From assembly GCA_964493425.1 (NCBI GenBank), contig CAZBMW010000010.1:1-64000 (forward strand): DNA of 64,000 nucleotides, given 5' to 3'. The notes under the pieces were generated by a model, which was not told the DNA's origin, ran no database searches, and worked only from the letters and a program-made list of their open reading frames with translations. Shown here one piece after another: positions 26,015-35,284 of this stretch (position 1 is the stretch's first letter; each line of letters begins with the position of its first letter). Both the position numbers and the translations under genes were made by a program. The stretch comes from CAYLMG01 sp964493425 (lineage in GTDB: Bacteria > Planctomycetota > Phycisphaerae > Sedimentisphaerales > Anaerobacaceae).

Positions 26015-28060
26015 ATGACAGTATTTAAAATCAATAAGGAGTTTAATCCAGCTGGTGACCAGCCGCAGGCGATAAAGCGGCTTGTTGAGGGTTTACAGGC
26101 CAGCAAAAAGTTCCAGACGCTAATGGGCGTAACCGGCTCGGGCAAAACCTTTACCATGGCTAATATAATAGCTCAAATCAACCGGCCTACTCTGGTTATC
26201 TCTCATAATAAAACACTGGCGGCGCAGCTTTACGAGGAGTTCAAGGAATTATTCCCTGAAAACGCGGTTGAATATTTCGTGAGCTATTATGATTACTATC
26301 AGCCGGAAGCATATATACCGCAGCGTGACATTTATATCGAAAAGGATGCATCAAAAAACGCCGACCTCGACCGGCTGAGACTATCAGCAACAACGAGCCT
26401 TTCGACAAGGGACGATGTAATAATCGTGGCGTCGGTATCGTGTATATTTGGTCTCGGCTCGCCGGAAGATTACAAGGCATCAGTTGTGGCAGTGCGAGCC
26501 GGTGACAGAATAGAGAGAAATAAGCTCCTGGGCAGATTCGCGGATTTGCAATATACCAGAAACGACTTCGATTTTCAGCGAGGCCGATTCAGGGTTCGCG
26601 GCGATGTGGTCGAATTATATCCGTCATACGAGACTTTTGCAGTAAGGTTTGAGTTTTTCGGCGACGAAATAGAAAAAATAAGCTACATCAATCCCGTTTC
26701 CGGAGAAGTTCTAGCTGAGGAAAACCAGGTCTTTATTTACCCGGCGGAGCACTACATTATGCCGGCGGAGAAGATTTCGTCCTCGATAGAAAATATCAAA
26801 GCCGAGCTCGAACAAAGGCTCGGCGAATTCAAACAGCAGGGAAAGCTGCTCGAGGCTCAGAGGCTGCAGGCGAGAACGATGTACGATATCGAGATGCTCC
26901 AGGAGGTCGGCTATTGCAGCGGGATTGAAAACTACTCCCGGCACCTTTCAGGCCTGCCGGCCGGCGCGAGACCATATACTCTGATAGATTATTTTCCTAA
27001 AGACTATCTTTTATTCATTGATGAGTCACACGCCACTATACCGCAGCTTCGTGCGATGTGGGCAGGCGACCGGAGCAGAAAAGAGGTTCTGATTGAACAC
27101 GGCTTCAGGCTGCCAAGCGCTCTCGACAACCGGCCTTTGCGTTTCGAGGAATTCCAGGAAAGCTGGAATCGAGTGATTTTCGTCTCAGCGACGCCGGGGC
27201 CGTTCGAGATGGAAAAGTGCGAAGACGAGGTCGTCGAGCAGATAATCAGGCCTACAGGTTTGGTCGACCCTGAAATTTTTGTCCGGTCTGCAACCAACCA
27301 GGTCGAAAATCTTCTGGGCGAGATTGAAAAAAGAGTTAAGGCAAAACAAAGAATACTCGTTACAACAATGACCAAAAAAATGGCGGAGAACCTCGCTGAC
27401 TACATAGCAAAAAAAGGCTTCAAATGTACCTACCTTCACAGCGAAATCGATACGCTCGAACGGGTAAAGATACTGCGGCAGCTTCGTAAGGGGGATTTCG
27501 ACGTCATTGTCGGGATAAACCTTTTGCGGGAAGGGCTGGACCTGCCGGAGGTTTCAGCGGTCGCGATAATGGATGCCGATAAGGAAGGCTTTCTGCGAAG
27601 CGAGACATCGCTTATACAGACGATAGGAAGAACGGCTCGCAATATAGATGCAACGGTATTTTTATATGCTGACATAATAACCAAATCAATGCAAAAAGCT
27701 ATTGACGAAACGCAAAGACGGCGTAAAATTCAGCTAAGGTACAACAAAGAGCATAATATTAAGCCTCAAAGCATAAAAAAGGAGATTCGAAGAGGCCTTG
27801 CTGAACAGATAAAAGCGAGGCAAACAGCCAGAGAAGCGGTCAGATTCAACGAGGACGAATACGAAAAGGCCGAACTGGCCGGCCAGATTGAAGCAGAGAT
27901 GCTCGAGGCAGCCAAAACGCTCGATTTCGAGAAAGCAGCGGCCTTGCGGGACCAGTTGAAAGAGTTAAAAGAGCTTCCGGAATTTATCCTGATAGATTCC
28001 AAAAAGAAAAAAAGGCTGGCCCAAAAAAAACGAAAAGAAAGGTTTATACATAAAAAGTAA
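26015..28060 (+). CDS. uvrB: Excinuclease ABC subunit UvrB
   Basis: A 681-residue UvrB. It has Walker A GVTGSGKT at residues 38-45, the beta-hairpin YYDYYQPEAYIP, the DESH box, helicase motifs TTMTKKMAE and QTIGRTARN, and a C-terminal UVR domain (LDFEKAAALRDQLKELKE) that recruits UvrC. It verifies damage in nucleotide excision repair. It is followed by nadC after 50 bases. Family identity is beyond doubt. Confidence 0.97.
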   Translation: MTVFKINKEFNPAGDQPQAIKRLVEGLQASKKFQTLMGVTGSGKTFTMANIIAQINRPTLVISHNKTLAAQLYEEFKELFPENAVEYFVSYYDYYQPEAYIPQRDIYIEKDASKNADLDRLRLSATTSLSTRDDVIIVASVSCIFGLGSPEDYKASVVAVRAGDRIERNKLLGRFADLQYTRNDFDFQRGRFRVRGDVVELYPSYETFAVRFEFFGDEIEKISYINPVSGEVLAEENQVFIYPAEHYIMPAEKISSSIENIKAELEQRLGEFKQQGKLLEAQRLQARTMYDIEMLQEVGYCSGIENYSRHLSGLPAGARPYTLIDYFPKDYLLFIDESHATIPQLRAMWAGDRSRKEVLIEHGFRLPSALDNRPLRFEEFQESWNRVIFVSATPGPFEMEKCEDEVVEQIIRPTGLVDPEIFVRSATNQVENLLGEIEKRVKAKQRILVTTMTKKMAENLADYIAKKGFKCTYLHSEIDTLERVKILRQLRKGDFDVIVGINLLREGLDLPEVSAVAIMDADKEGFLRSETSLIQTIGRTARNIDATVFLYADIITKSMQKAIDETQRRRKIQLRYNKEHNIKPQSIKKEIRRGLAEQIKARQTAREAVRFNEDEYEKAELAGQIEAEMLEAAKTLDFEKAAALRDQLKELKELPEFILIDSKKKKRLAQKKRKERFIHKK

Positions 28061-28110
28061 AATTAACATATATCGAGAACAACAATCCTCTGAGTTTGAG
28101 ATTAAGCTGA

Positions 28111-28986
28111 ATGAAAGAGCTAAATATTAAACAGGCATTACCGCTGATAGAACTGGCGATAGCCGAGGACCTCGGCAAGGGTGATACGACCAGCAAGCTC
28201 ATCTATAAGGATGAAGATAGTTTCGCTAAGGCTTATATTGTTTCCCGTGAGGAAATAGTCGTATGCGGGATGGATGTTGCAAGAGAAGTTCTCAGGTATT
28301 TTGACAAGAGGCTAAAATTAAAAGTTCTCGTCAAAGACGGCGAACATGCATACGTCGGCAAAAGAATCGCAATTATCGAAGGGCCCTTATCATCTATGTT
28401 GAGTGCCGAGAGAGTGATGCTGAACTTTCTTCAGCGGCTGAGCGGGATAGCAACAACGACACGGCAGTTCGTACGGGCGGTAGAAGGAACAAAAGCGAAA
28501 ATTTACGATACCCGCAAGACAACACCGGGCTGGCGAATACTCGAAAAATACGCCGTGAGATGCGGCGGCGGCTATAACCACCGACTCGGCCTGTATGACG
28601 CCGTGTTAATCAAAGACAACCACCTTGCAGAAATGGGCAGAAATTTTTACCCCAAGCTGGCAAAGATAATCGAAGAGGCCAGAAACGTAAAAGGTATGAA
28701 ATTTATCGCTGTAGAGGTGGACCACGTCGATGACCAGCTAAACTACGTACTAAAAATACCCGGAATCGACATCGTGCTGCTCGACAATATGGGGCAGTGG
28801 CAGCTCAAACATGCGGTCGATATGCGCAACGAGATGTGCGGCAAAGGCAAGAAGCCTCTATTAGAGGCGTCCGGAAATATAACGCTGAACACGGTCTCGG
28901 CAATAGCACAATGCGGCGTTGACCGGATTGCAGTAGGCGCAATAACCCACTCAGCCAGGGCGGCCGACATCGGCCTCGACAGGTAG
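28111..28986 (+). CDS. nadC: Nicotinate-nucleotide pyrophosphorylase (quinolinate phosphoribosyltransferase)
   Basis: A 291-residue NadC that makes nicotinate mononucleotide from quinolinate and PRPP. Typical motifs are EDLGKGDTTS at the N-terminus, NFLQRLSGIATTTRQ, DTRKTTPGWR, CGGGYNHRLGLYDAVLIKDNH, EVDHVDD and LLEASGNITLNTV. No other NAD-biosynthesis gene is nearby. It is followed by birA after 5 bases. Confidence 0.95.
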   Translation: MKELNIKQALPLIELAIAEDLGKGDTTSKLIYKDEDSFAKAYIVSREEIVVCGMDVAREVLRYFDKRLKLKVLVKDGEHAYVGKRIAIIEGPLSSMLSAERVMLNFLQRLSGIATTTRQFVRAVEGTKAKIYDTRKTTPGWRILEKYAVRCGGGYNHRLGLYDAVLIKDNHLAEMGRNFYPKLAKIIEEARNVKGMKFIAVEVDHVDDQLNYVLKIPGIDIVLLDNMGQWQLKHAVDMRNEMCGKGKKPLLEASGNITLNTVSAIAQCGVDRIAVGAITHSARAADIGLDR

Positions 28987-28991
28987 GAACA

Positions 28992-29768
28992 ATGCTTAAA
29001 AGCGATGGCCTTGACCGTGACAAAATAAAGACAAATCTGAAAACCCGCTGGATAGGCAGCTCAATTATTATATATAAATCAACATCGAGCACAAACGATA
29101 TAGCAGCAGAATACGCAAAAAAACCTGACAATTGCGGAACAGTTATCCTGACAGAAGAACAAATCGCAGGCAGAGGCAGAGGGAACAATAAATGGATAAG
29201 TAAAAAAGGCGACAGCATACTCTGCTCAATTGTTCTGAGCGCAGAGCAAATCAATCCGGAAATTCTCTGCCTTAGCTGTGCGGCGGCGACCGCGGAAGCT
29301 ATAAGCAAAAGTGCAAAAATTAAATGGCCGAACGACATAATTCTTAACGGCAGAAAAGTCGCAGGAATACTTCTGGAAACAAAAAAGTATAAAAATCATA
29401 TGGCGTATATCATAGGAATAGGGATAAACTGCCACCAGAAACAAAATGGCTTTCCTAAAGAGCTGCGCAAAACTGCGACAAGTATCGATATCGAAAAAGG
29501 CAACTTTGTTGACCGAAACACACTTGCCAAAAGACTATTGAGTTCGATAGAGCACTGGCTGGATATCGCAAAAAGAAACAGCAGCAAAGTTATAGAGCAA
29601 TGGCAAAAATTAAGTATCCTGCTGCATAAAAGAGTCACGGTTATCTACAAAGGTAAAAATTTTACCGGCAACTGCATCGGAATAGACCCGGAAAAAGGTT
29701 TGATAGTCCATCTCGACACAGGCTCAGTAAGAATGTTTGACGCCGCATACTCAAGCATTGCGAAGTAA
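28992..29768 (+). CDS. birA: Biotin-[acetyl-CoA carboxylase] ligase, no DNA-binding domain
   Basis: A 258-residue class I biotin ligase. The catalytic domain has the STSSTND start, GRGRGNNKWIS (biotinyl-AMP loop), IKWPNDI and a C-terminal SH3-like domain (GNCIGIDPEKGLIVHL). The N-terminal winged helix found in E. coli BirA is missing, so it cannot act as a repressor. It lies 5 bases after nadC and is probably co-transcribed with uvrB-nadC. Confidence 0.92.
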   Translation: MLKSDGLDRDKIKTNLKTRWIGSSIIIYKSTSSTNDIAAEYAKKPDNCGTVILTEEQIAGRGRGNNKWISKKGDSILCSIVLSAEQINPEILCLSCAAATAEAISKSAKIKWPNDIILNGRKVAGILLETKKYKNHMAYIIGIGINCHQKQNGFPKELRKTATSIDIEKGNFVDRNTLAKRLLSSIEHWLDIAKRNSSKVIEQWQKLSILLHKRVTVIYKGKNFTGNCIGIDPEKGLIVHLDTGSVRMFDAAYSSIAK

Positions 29769-29891
29769 TTTCAAACTACCAGAATTTATACAATCATACC
29801 CGGAATAATCTTTACCAGATAAAAGATTTTTATTTGAATTCTTTTTTGCTATACTTTCAATTTATGAGAATGAAAAACTGAGAGGAAAACT

Positions 29892-31256
29892 ATGGCGGAA
29901 AGATACGATGTAGTCGTGATAGGCGGTGGGCCCGGGGGGGCAAGGGCTGCGAGAAGATGCGCACAAAAAGGTGCAAAGGTCGCTCTAGTCGAAAAAGAGT
30001 ATATCGGCGGGATATGCTTAAATTGGGGCTGCATCCCGTCGAAGATTCTTTTGGCAAGCGCTCATCTGCTCCTTTCGGCTAAAGAAGCCGGCGAACTCGG
30101 TATTAAAATATCCTCTGCTGAACCAAACTGGCCAAAAATACAGCAAAGAACAGTGCAAATCGTGGAAAATTTTCGCAAAGGTATGGCGCTGACGCTCAAA
30201 AACAATAAAGTAGCCATCATTGAGGGAACAGCTTTGGCCGAAAGCCCAAAAAAAATCACAGTGCAACACGGCAAAGAAAACCTCGATATTGAAACAGAGA
30301 AGCTCATTATAGCAACGGGTTCACAGACCATTCAGATACCAGCCTTTGCCTTCGACGGCGAAACCATTATAAGCAGCAAGGAAGCACTGTTTTTGGACGA
30401 GTTGCCAAAGTCAATGGCCATTATAGGCGGCGGATTCATCGGCTGTGAGATAGGCTGCGCCTATGCAGCAGCAGGCAGCAAGGTAACAATTATAGAAGCA
30501 CTGGACAGGCTGCTGCCGAGAGAAGATGCGTGGGTCGGCAGACTGCTAAACAGAGAGTTTAAGAAATTAAATATAGATGTATTGACCGGCTGGAAGGTTA
30601 CTGCTGTCGAGAAAACAAACACATCAGCAAAGGTCAACCTCGAAAACGGCTCAGTTGTCAAAGCAGAGAAAGTTCTTGTAGCGGTCGGAAGAAAAGCAAG
30701 CTGTGATAAACAAACAATTGAGGCGCTGGATTTGGAGATGGAAGGAACCGTAATCAAGGTCAATAGTAAATTTGAAACGAATGTGCCGGGCATCTATGCA
30801 CTCGGTGACGTTATCGGCACGACTTATCTGGCTCACGGCGCAACAAGCGAGGCAGAAGTTGCTGCCGTAAATGTTACCGGCGGTGAGAGACAAATGTATG
30901 ACTATTCGCTGATACCGAGGGTGATTTTTACCTTCCCGGAAGTGGCAGCGGTAGGCAAAACCGAAGAAGAATGTAAGGCTGAAGGTATGGATATTGCGGT
31001 GGGCAATGCCTTTTTCAGAGCGGACGGCAGAAGTGTTGCTCATAACGAGTTAGCCGGCGAAGTCCACGCAATCAGGGACAAAAAAACAGATAAGATTCTG
31101 GGTATCACAATGGTCGGCGCGAGAGTTACCGAATTAGCTGTTCTGGCAAGGGCCCTGATAGGAACACAGGAAAAAATTTCGAACATCTGCTTTCCGCATC
31201 CGACGGTATCGGAGGTTGTTAGTGAGGCAATAGAAAATGCTTTCAGCACAAGATAA
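29892..31256 (+). CDS. lpdA: Dihydrolipoyl dehydrogenase (E3)
   Basis: A 454-residue flavoprotein disulfide reductase. It has the FAD motif IGGGPGGARAA at residues 10-20, the redox-active GGICLNWGCIPSK disulfide, an NAD-binding IGGGFIGCEIG motif and the C-terminal FPHPTVSE His-Glu pair. It reoxidises dihydrolipoamide in 2-oxo-acid dehydrogenase or glycine-cleavage complexes. No E1/E2 or gcv genes are in the window. It overlaps lipB by 20 bases, linking lipoamide use with lipoate synthesis. Confidence 0.92.
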   Translation: MAERYDVVVIGGGPGGARAARRCAQKGAKVALVEKEYIGGICLNWGCIPSKILLASAHLLLSAKEAGELGIKISSAEPNWPKIQQRTVQIVENFRKGMALTLKNNKVAIIEGTALAESPKKITVQHGKENLDIETEKLIIATGSQTIQIPAFAFDGETIISSKEALFLDELPKSMAIIGGGFIGCEIGCAYAAAGSKVTIIEALDRLLPREDAWVGRLLNREFKKLNIDVLTGWKVTAVEKTNTSAKVNLENGSVVKAEKVLVAVGRKASCDKQTIEALDLEMEGTVIKVNSKFETNVPGIYALGDVIGTTYLAHGATSEAEVAAVNVTGGERQMYDYSLIPRVIFTFPEVAAVGKTEEECKAEGMDIAVGNAFFRADGRSVAHNELAGEVHAIRDKKTDKILGITMVGARVTELAVLARALIGTQEKISNICFPHPTVSEVVSEAIENAFSTR

Positions 31257-31968
31257 AAATGTTTCTATGATAATAGAACCAAAGGAAAAAACCGATTTGC
31301 GAATCTATAACTGTGGGCTTGCAGAATATCGCAGGATACTAAAGCTGCAAAGGCAACTATGGGAAAAGCGATACCGGGATGAAATACCAAATACCATTTT
31401 GATTGTTGAACATCGGCCGGTAATCACACTCGGGGCGAGAAAAAAAGCTAATAAGCTGCTTATACCACCGCGAGAATTAGAGGATAGAGGAATTGAAGTT
31501 GTCGAGATACGCAGAGGTGGTGGTATGACGGCACACAATTCTGGACAGCTTGTCTTCTACCCAATTCTGAAGCTGCAGCAGCTTGGTTGGGGAATAACGG
31601 ATTATATCAGAAAACTGGAGGCAATCGGGATAGAGCTTTTAGGTACTATGCAACTTCACTGCGAGAGGAGAAGCGGTTTTCCCGGCCTCTGGATAGATGA
31701 GAAAAAGATTGCTTCAATCGGGGTGCGCGTATCACGCTTTGTAACTTATCACGGGATGGCGATAAATATCAATAATGATTTAAGTATTTTTGATTTATTT
31801 GTACCCTGCGGTATCGAAGGGGTAAAGATAACATCGGTATCGGAACAAACAGGTGAAAAACATTCGATGAACAACGTTAAGAAACGACTGGCAGAACTGC
31901 TCAATAAACATTTTTCTACAAAAAGTGAAAGCTATGAAAACCATTCGCAAGTTGCCTCAATGGCTTAA
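31237..31968 (+). CDS. lipB: Octanoyl-[acyl-carrier protein]:protein octanoyltransferase LipB
   Basis: A 243-residue LipB. It moves octanoate from acyl carrier protein to lipoyl domains. The signatures are RGGGMTAHNSGQLVFYPI, Lys in EKKIASIGVRV, the TYHGMAININ segment and the nucleophile Cys in VPCGIEG. The ATG at 31237 has TGAGG nine bases upstream, inside lpdA; a second ATG at 31267 is possible. It overlaps lipA by 35 bases. Confidence 0.92.
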   Translation: MLSAQDKNVSMIIEPKEKTDLRIYNCGLAEYRRILKLQRQLWEKRYRDEIPNTILIVEHRPVITLGARKKANKLLIPPRELEDRGIEVVEIRRGGGMTAHNSGQLVFYPILKLQQLGWGITDYIRKLEAIGIELLGTMQLHCERRSGFPGLWIDEKKIASIGVRVSRFVTYHGMAININNDLSIFDLFVPCGIEGVKITSVSEQTGEKHSMNNVKKRLAELLNKHFSTKSESYENHSQVASMA

Positions 31969-32794
31969 AAGGCCGATGCCTGCGGGCAGGAATTTTTTTC
32001 ACACCGACGAAGTATTAACCGAACTCGGCCTTGAGACTATATGCGTTAATGCGAGCTGTCCCAATCGCGGCGAATGCTGGGCGAGGGGCACGGCAACAGT
32101 GCTAATATTAGGCAATGTGTGCACAAGAGGCTGCAGGTTCTGCTCGGTAGCAAAAGGAAGACCTTCACCGCCCGACGTACAGGAGCCGGCAAAACTGGCT
32201 GAAATGGCTAAACGAATGAAACTAAAATACATTGTGATAACCAGCGTTGACAGAGACGATTTACAGGACGGTGGTGCAGGACATTTCAGAGACTGCATAA
32301 ACAAAGTCAGAAAAGAAATACCCGAAATGAAATTCGAAATCCTGACGCCGGACTTTGCGGGCTGTCAGGAAAAAGCCATAGAAATACTTGCTGACGCCCT
32401 GCCATTTGTGTTTGCACATAATGTTGAGACGGTACCATCACTTTACAAAATTGCAAGAAGCGGTGGAGACTATCAACGCTCACTGAATCTGCTTAAGATG
32501 GCCAAAGAATCTTATCAGAATATCTCAACCAAATCATCACTGATGCTTGGTCTGGGGGAAAGTGACCAAGAAGTTGAGCAGGTTTTGCGAGACCTGCGTT
32601 CTATCGGCTGTGACAGAATAACAATCGGTCAATATCTTAAGCCGTCCAGAAATTCACTTGAAGTTGCAGAGTATGTCCAGCCGGAAAAATTCGACTTCTG
32701 GAGGCAAAAATGTATTGACTTAGGCTTTAATTGGGTGATGAGCTCACCATTTACACGCAGCTCGTATTTTGCAGAGCAGGAAAACGCATCGTAG
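31934..32794 (+). CDS. lipA: Lipoyl synthase LipA
   Basis: A 286-residue radical SAM enzyme that inserts two sulfur atoms into octanoyl groups. The auxiliary cluster cysteines are in CVNASCPNRGEC and the SAM-cluster motif is CTRGCRFC. The C-terminal SPFTRSSY Ser is a family landmark. The ATG at 31934 and an in-frame GTG at 31925 both lack strong ribosome sites; translation is probably coupled to lipB, which it overlaps. With lpdA and lipB it forms a lipoate operon. Confidence 0.94.
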   Translation: MKTIRKLPQWLKRPMPAGRNFFHTDEVLTELGLETICVNASCPNRGECWARGTATVLILGNVCTRGCRFCSVAKGRPSPPDVQEPAKLAEMAKRMKLKYIVITSVDRDDLQDGGAGHFRDCINKVRKEIPEMKFEILTPDFAGCQEKAIEILADALPFVFAHNVETVPSLYKIARSGGDYQRSLNLLKMAKESYQNISTKSSLMLGLGESDQEVEQVLRDLRSIGCDRITIGQYLKPSRNSLEVAEYVQPEKFDFWRQKCIDLGFNWVMSSPFTRSSYFAEQENAS

Positions 32795-32952
32795 CGGCCA
32801 CATATTTCAACAGCAATGGTTATTATCAGTCATATCAATATATGAAAACAATTTTGTTTCGACGATTTTGCCTTTTTTCAGAATATTTTTATACTTTAAA
32901 CGGTGATTAAGAGCCTTTAGGCTAAAAAAATAACCTTCAAATAGGGGCAACA

Positions 32953-34665
32953 GTGAATCTTCGGATAAACAGAAGCCTTAATCATAAGCGCAAAAGCTTT
33001 GCGCTTATTATAGCTATGATTTTCGTAGCTATCTTTTCCACCCTGGCAGTGGGTCTGTCAGGAATGTGTACAACGAACGTTCAACTTTCTGAAAACCAGT
33101 ATCTTGTTAATAACGCTCTTACGGCAGCACAGTCCGGCCTTGAATGTGGCAGATATATCGTATCTCAAACCCTGCCCTGCCTTGATAGCACAGGCATAAA
33201 CTACGTTACAACAGAGCAGGCAAATATAGTATGGGAAAGACTCTGCGATAAGATACAAGATATGGCTCTTGACGGACAATCCGTACCGTCACCTACCGGC
33301 TTCAGTGATGCGGGTGGAAACGGTGACCAGGTTACTATCCCAGCAATCGACTACGGTAATCCGAATAACAGCTTTACCATCAGATTCTACAGATACGATG
33401 CCGACCCTCTCACAATCAAAATCGAATCAACGGGGACAAAAAGAGAAGTCTCAAGAACGATAAGAATCGATATGCAGATTTCAAAAGATGCAGGTGTGCT
33501 GAACTACGCTATAACGGGTAGAGGAAGAATGTGGATTACCGGTGCCTCGACAATTTATGGAGATATTTTCAGCTCCTGGGACAGCGCTGCAATATCACCA
33601 TTTAATATGACCAACGATTCCGCGGTAATCGGGAAAATTAATACGATTTTAAAACTGAGCCAAATCAAGGCGCAAAGCTATCAGCTTGAAACTCTTGATG
33701 GAAACGATAAACCGATTGATGTCAACGGCAATCCGCTACAGGACAACTATGATGAGCGCTATTACGGTCCATACGACGAGATACAGGGTTACCATGAAGG
33801 CATTCAATACGCTCCGGAAGATGAAAAAGAGTATGAGCAATACCTTCAGGCACTTCAGAATATGTCCGGCCTGAGCATAGACGACTATGATACCAGCGGT
33901 TATAAAAACGCCATTCCGTCAACCACGGCTTCAGCAAGCAGTTCTGTTATTGAAGACGGAAAATTATCCACATCCGGTGTACCATACGTATATGAGTATT
34001 TTCCACACTCGGCAGACAGTTATACCACCAGGGCAAGCAGGAGCAGTCTTTTATTGAAACGATACAAATATGAAGACAAGACTATTAGCAACGTGAGTGT
34101 TTCCAGTAATACCAACGCTCTGTTCAAAAACTGCACATTCGGAAATGTTTTATATATCGACTGCTCCACGAACACCCGCAGATATTACAACAATATCCGG
34201 TTTGAGAACTGCACCTTCAACGGTGTAATAGTAACAAATGTGCCGAACAAGCTCAACTGGCAAAGAAACTGTCTGTATTTTACCGGGGAGGCAGCCTTTG
34301 AAAATACATCGTCGATACAGGAGGCGACAATACTGGCACCGCACTTCAACGTTAATCTCGGCAACACAAACCCGGAGCAGAGCGATAATAATGTTCTCAC
34401 CGGTGCCATTGTCGGGGGTATAGTGGACATAAGAGGAAATGCTCAAATCAAGGGGACCATTATCTCGATGTGTGATACTACCCAGTGGAGCAGCGGATAT
34501 GTAACAAATATCGGCGCGACTCTCGATGACGGCGGTTCAGAAACGACGGAGCTTGGCGACATAGGTGTTATTGAAATCGAACCGGACAAAAAGAAAATGC
34601 TTCCAAGCGGAATTACTTCTCCAATCGTAATCAAAACCTTGCAGGAAACTTACACAGAGCTATAA
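32953..34665 (+). CDS. Prepilin-like (PilX-type) surface protein with beta-rich C-terminal region
   Basis: A 570-residue protein starting with GTG, preceded by AGGGG at 5 bases. A basic N-terminus (RSLNHKRKS) and a single hydrophobic helix (residues 16-37, FALIIAMIFVAIFSTLAVGL) followed by an amphipathic helix resemble the PilX/type IV pilin N-terminus. A clear Gly-Phe/Glu5 peptidase site is not obvious. Residues about 380-500 contain repeated short strands such as FKNCTFGNVLYIDC and FENCTFNGVIV, suggesting a right-handed beta-helix. The function is unknown; export by a pilus or type II secretion machinery is inferred. A small secreted-protein gene follows 30 bases later. Confidence 0.6.
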   Translation: MNLRINRSLNHKRKSFALIIAMIFVAIFSTLAVGLSGMCTTNVQLSENQYLVNNALTAAQSGLECGRYIVSQTLPCLDSTGINYVTTEQANIVWERLCDKIQDMALDGQSVPSPTGFSDAGGNGDQVTIPAIDYGNPNNSFTIRFYRYDADPLTIKIESTGTKREVSRTIRIDMQISKDAGVLNYAITGRGRMWITGASTIYGDIFSSWDSAAISPFNMTNDSAVIGKINTILKLSQIKAQSYQLETLDGNDKPIDVNGNPLQDNYDERYYGPYDEIQGYHEGIQYAPEDEKEYEQYLQALQNMSGLSIDDYDTSGYKNAIPSTTASASSSVIEDGKLSTSGVPYVYEYFPHSADSYTTRASRSSLLLKRYKYEDKTISNVSVSSNTNALFKNCTFGNVLYIDCSTNTRRYYNNIRFENCTFNGVIVTNVPNKLNWQRNCLYFTGEAAFENTSSIQEATILAPHFNVNLGNTNPEQSDNNVLTGAIVGGIVDIRGNAQIKGTIISMCDTTQWSSGYVTNIGATLDDGGSETTELGDIGVIEIEPDKKKMLPSGITSPIVIKTLQETYTEL

Positions 34666-34695
34666 AAACTTATATTTTTAAAGGAACTTAAAAAA

Positions 34696-34902
34696 ATGAA
34701 AATTTTTATGTTAATAATTTTTATCGGGTTATTGTTTCTGAGCATCTCTACTGGTATCCTGGCTCAAACTAATTGCACGATATGTCTCGACGATGACTCT
34801 AATGAGCCGGAGCTTCTGCTCACAACTGTATCTGACAGCAGTTTTATAACTTACCTGGACGATGATGCCAATGAGCCCAACGAACCCAACGAGCCCGAAT
34901 AA
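34696..34902 (+). CDS. Small secreted acidic protein with Asn-Glu-Pro repeats
   Basis: A 68-residue protein. A signal peptide covers residues 1-23 (cleavage near ILA-QT). The mature part has two LDDD[SA]NEP motifs, at about residues 31-38 and 54-61, and ends NEPNEPNEPE. Two cysteines lie in NCTIC. It is highly acidic and probably disordered; a calcium-binding or linker role is possible but not shown. An AAAGGAACTT ribosome-like stretch precedes the ATG. It follows the prepilin-like gene by 30 bases. I do not recognise a family. Confidence 0.6.
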   Translation: MKIFMLIIFIGLLFLSISTGILAQTNCTICLDDDSNEPELLLTTVSDSSFITYLDDDANEPNEPNEPE

Positions 34903-34936
34903 GATGACGGTACAGGTGCACTCAAGAAAAATTTAA

Positions 34937-35038
34937 CATATAAGATAATATTAGCCATCGTCTTATATGGAAGGTGCATCTGGTTAAAATCAAGACTTCG
35001 GCGAACGTGAGGAGCTGTCAGATGCGGCCGAAGCCGAA
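34937..35038. other. Possible structured element: three nested or interleaved inverted repeats in the 382-base spacer before carA
   Basis: The spacer 34903-35284 has no convincing gene. It contains CATATAAGA (34937-34945) with TCTTATATG (34961-34969). GCATCTG (34976-34982) matches CAGATGC (35019-35025). CTTCGGC (34996-35002) matches GCCGAAG (35027-35033), and TTCGGC has a second match, GCCGAA, at 35033-35038. The second and third pairs interleave, so they could form a pseudoknot or two competing helices. I cannot match this to a known riboswitch class. The strand of any transcript is not determined. The rest of the spacer is AT-rich and ends in the carA promoter. Confidence 0.35.
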
Positions 35039-35215
35039 TATATAAACTTAAACTTCTAATCATATCTTTCAGGCAAATCTTAAACAAACAATAGGCTATT
35101 GCAGGGCTGAGCTAATCTGCCTTTAAAAACACCACCCCCATTATAAAAACTTTTTTTACAAAACATAAATTTTTTTAATACTACGAATCTTTACAAACAA
35201 AACGACTAAATTATT

Positions 35216-35244
35216 TGACAAGCCTGTCGCAACAAGTTTTAATC
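35216..35244 (+). promoter_or_regulatory. Sigma70-type promoter for carA
   Basis: A perfect TTGACA at 35216-35221 is followed after 17 bases by TTTAAT at 35239-35244 (five of six consensus bases). The predicted start is near 35251, giving a 5' leader of about 34 bases before the carA ATG. There is no room for an attenuator in so short a leader. Confidence 0.65.
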
Positions 35245-35284
35245 TGCCGAACAAAAATTAGTTAGGGTATGTACAGACCAAAGA

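Noticed and set aside
34937..35038. A known riboswitch class (guanidine-III, SAH, preQ1, fluoride, c-di-GMP) upstream of carA
   Set aside because: None of the conserved core sequences I know from these classes is present.
34985..35057. A + strand reading of the spacer giving a C-terminus-like peptide (LSDAAEAEYINLNF)
   Set aside because: It is preceded by a stop codon and has no start or ribosome site; a decayed gene end is possible but cannot be supported.
34851..35087. A 78-residue - strand frame in the carA spacer
   Set aside because: It overlaps the end of the small secreted-protein gene, has odd composition, no signal and no ribosome site; the inverted repeats explain the region better.
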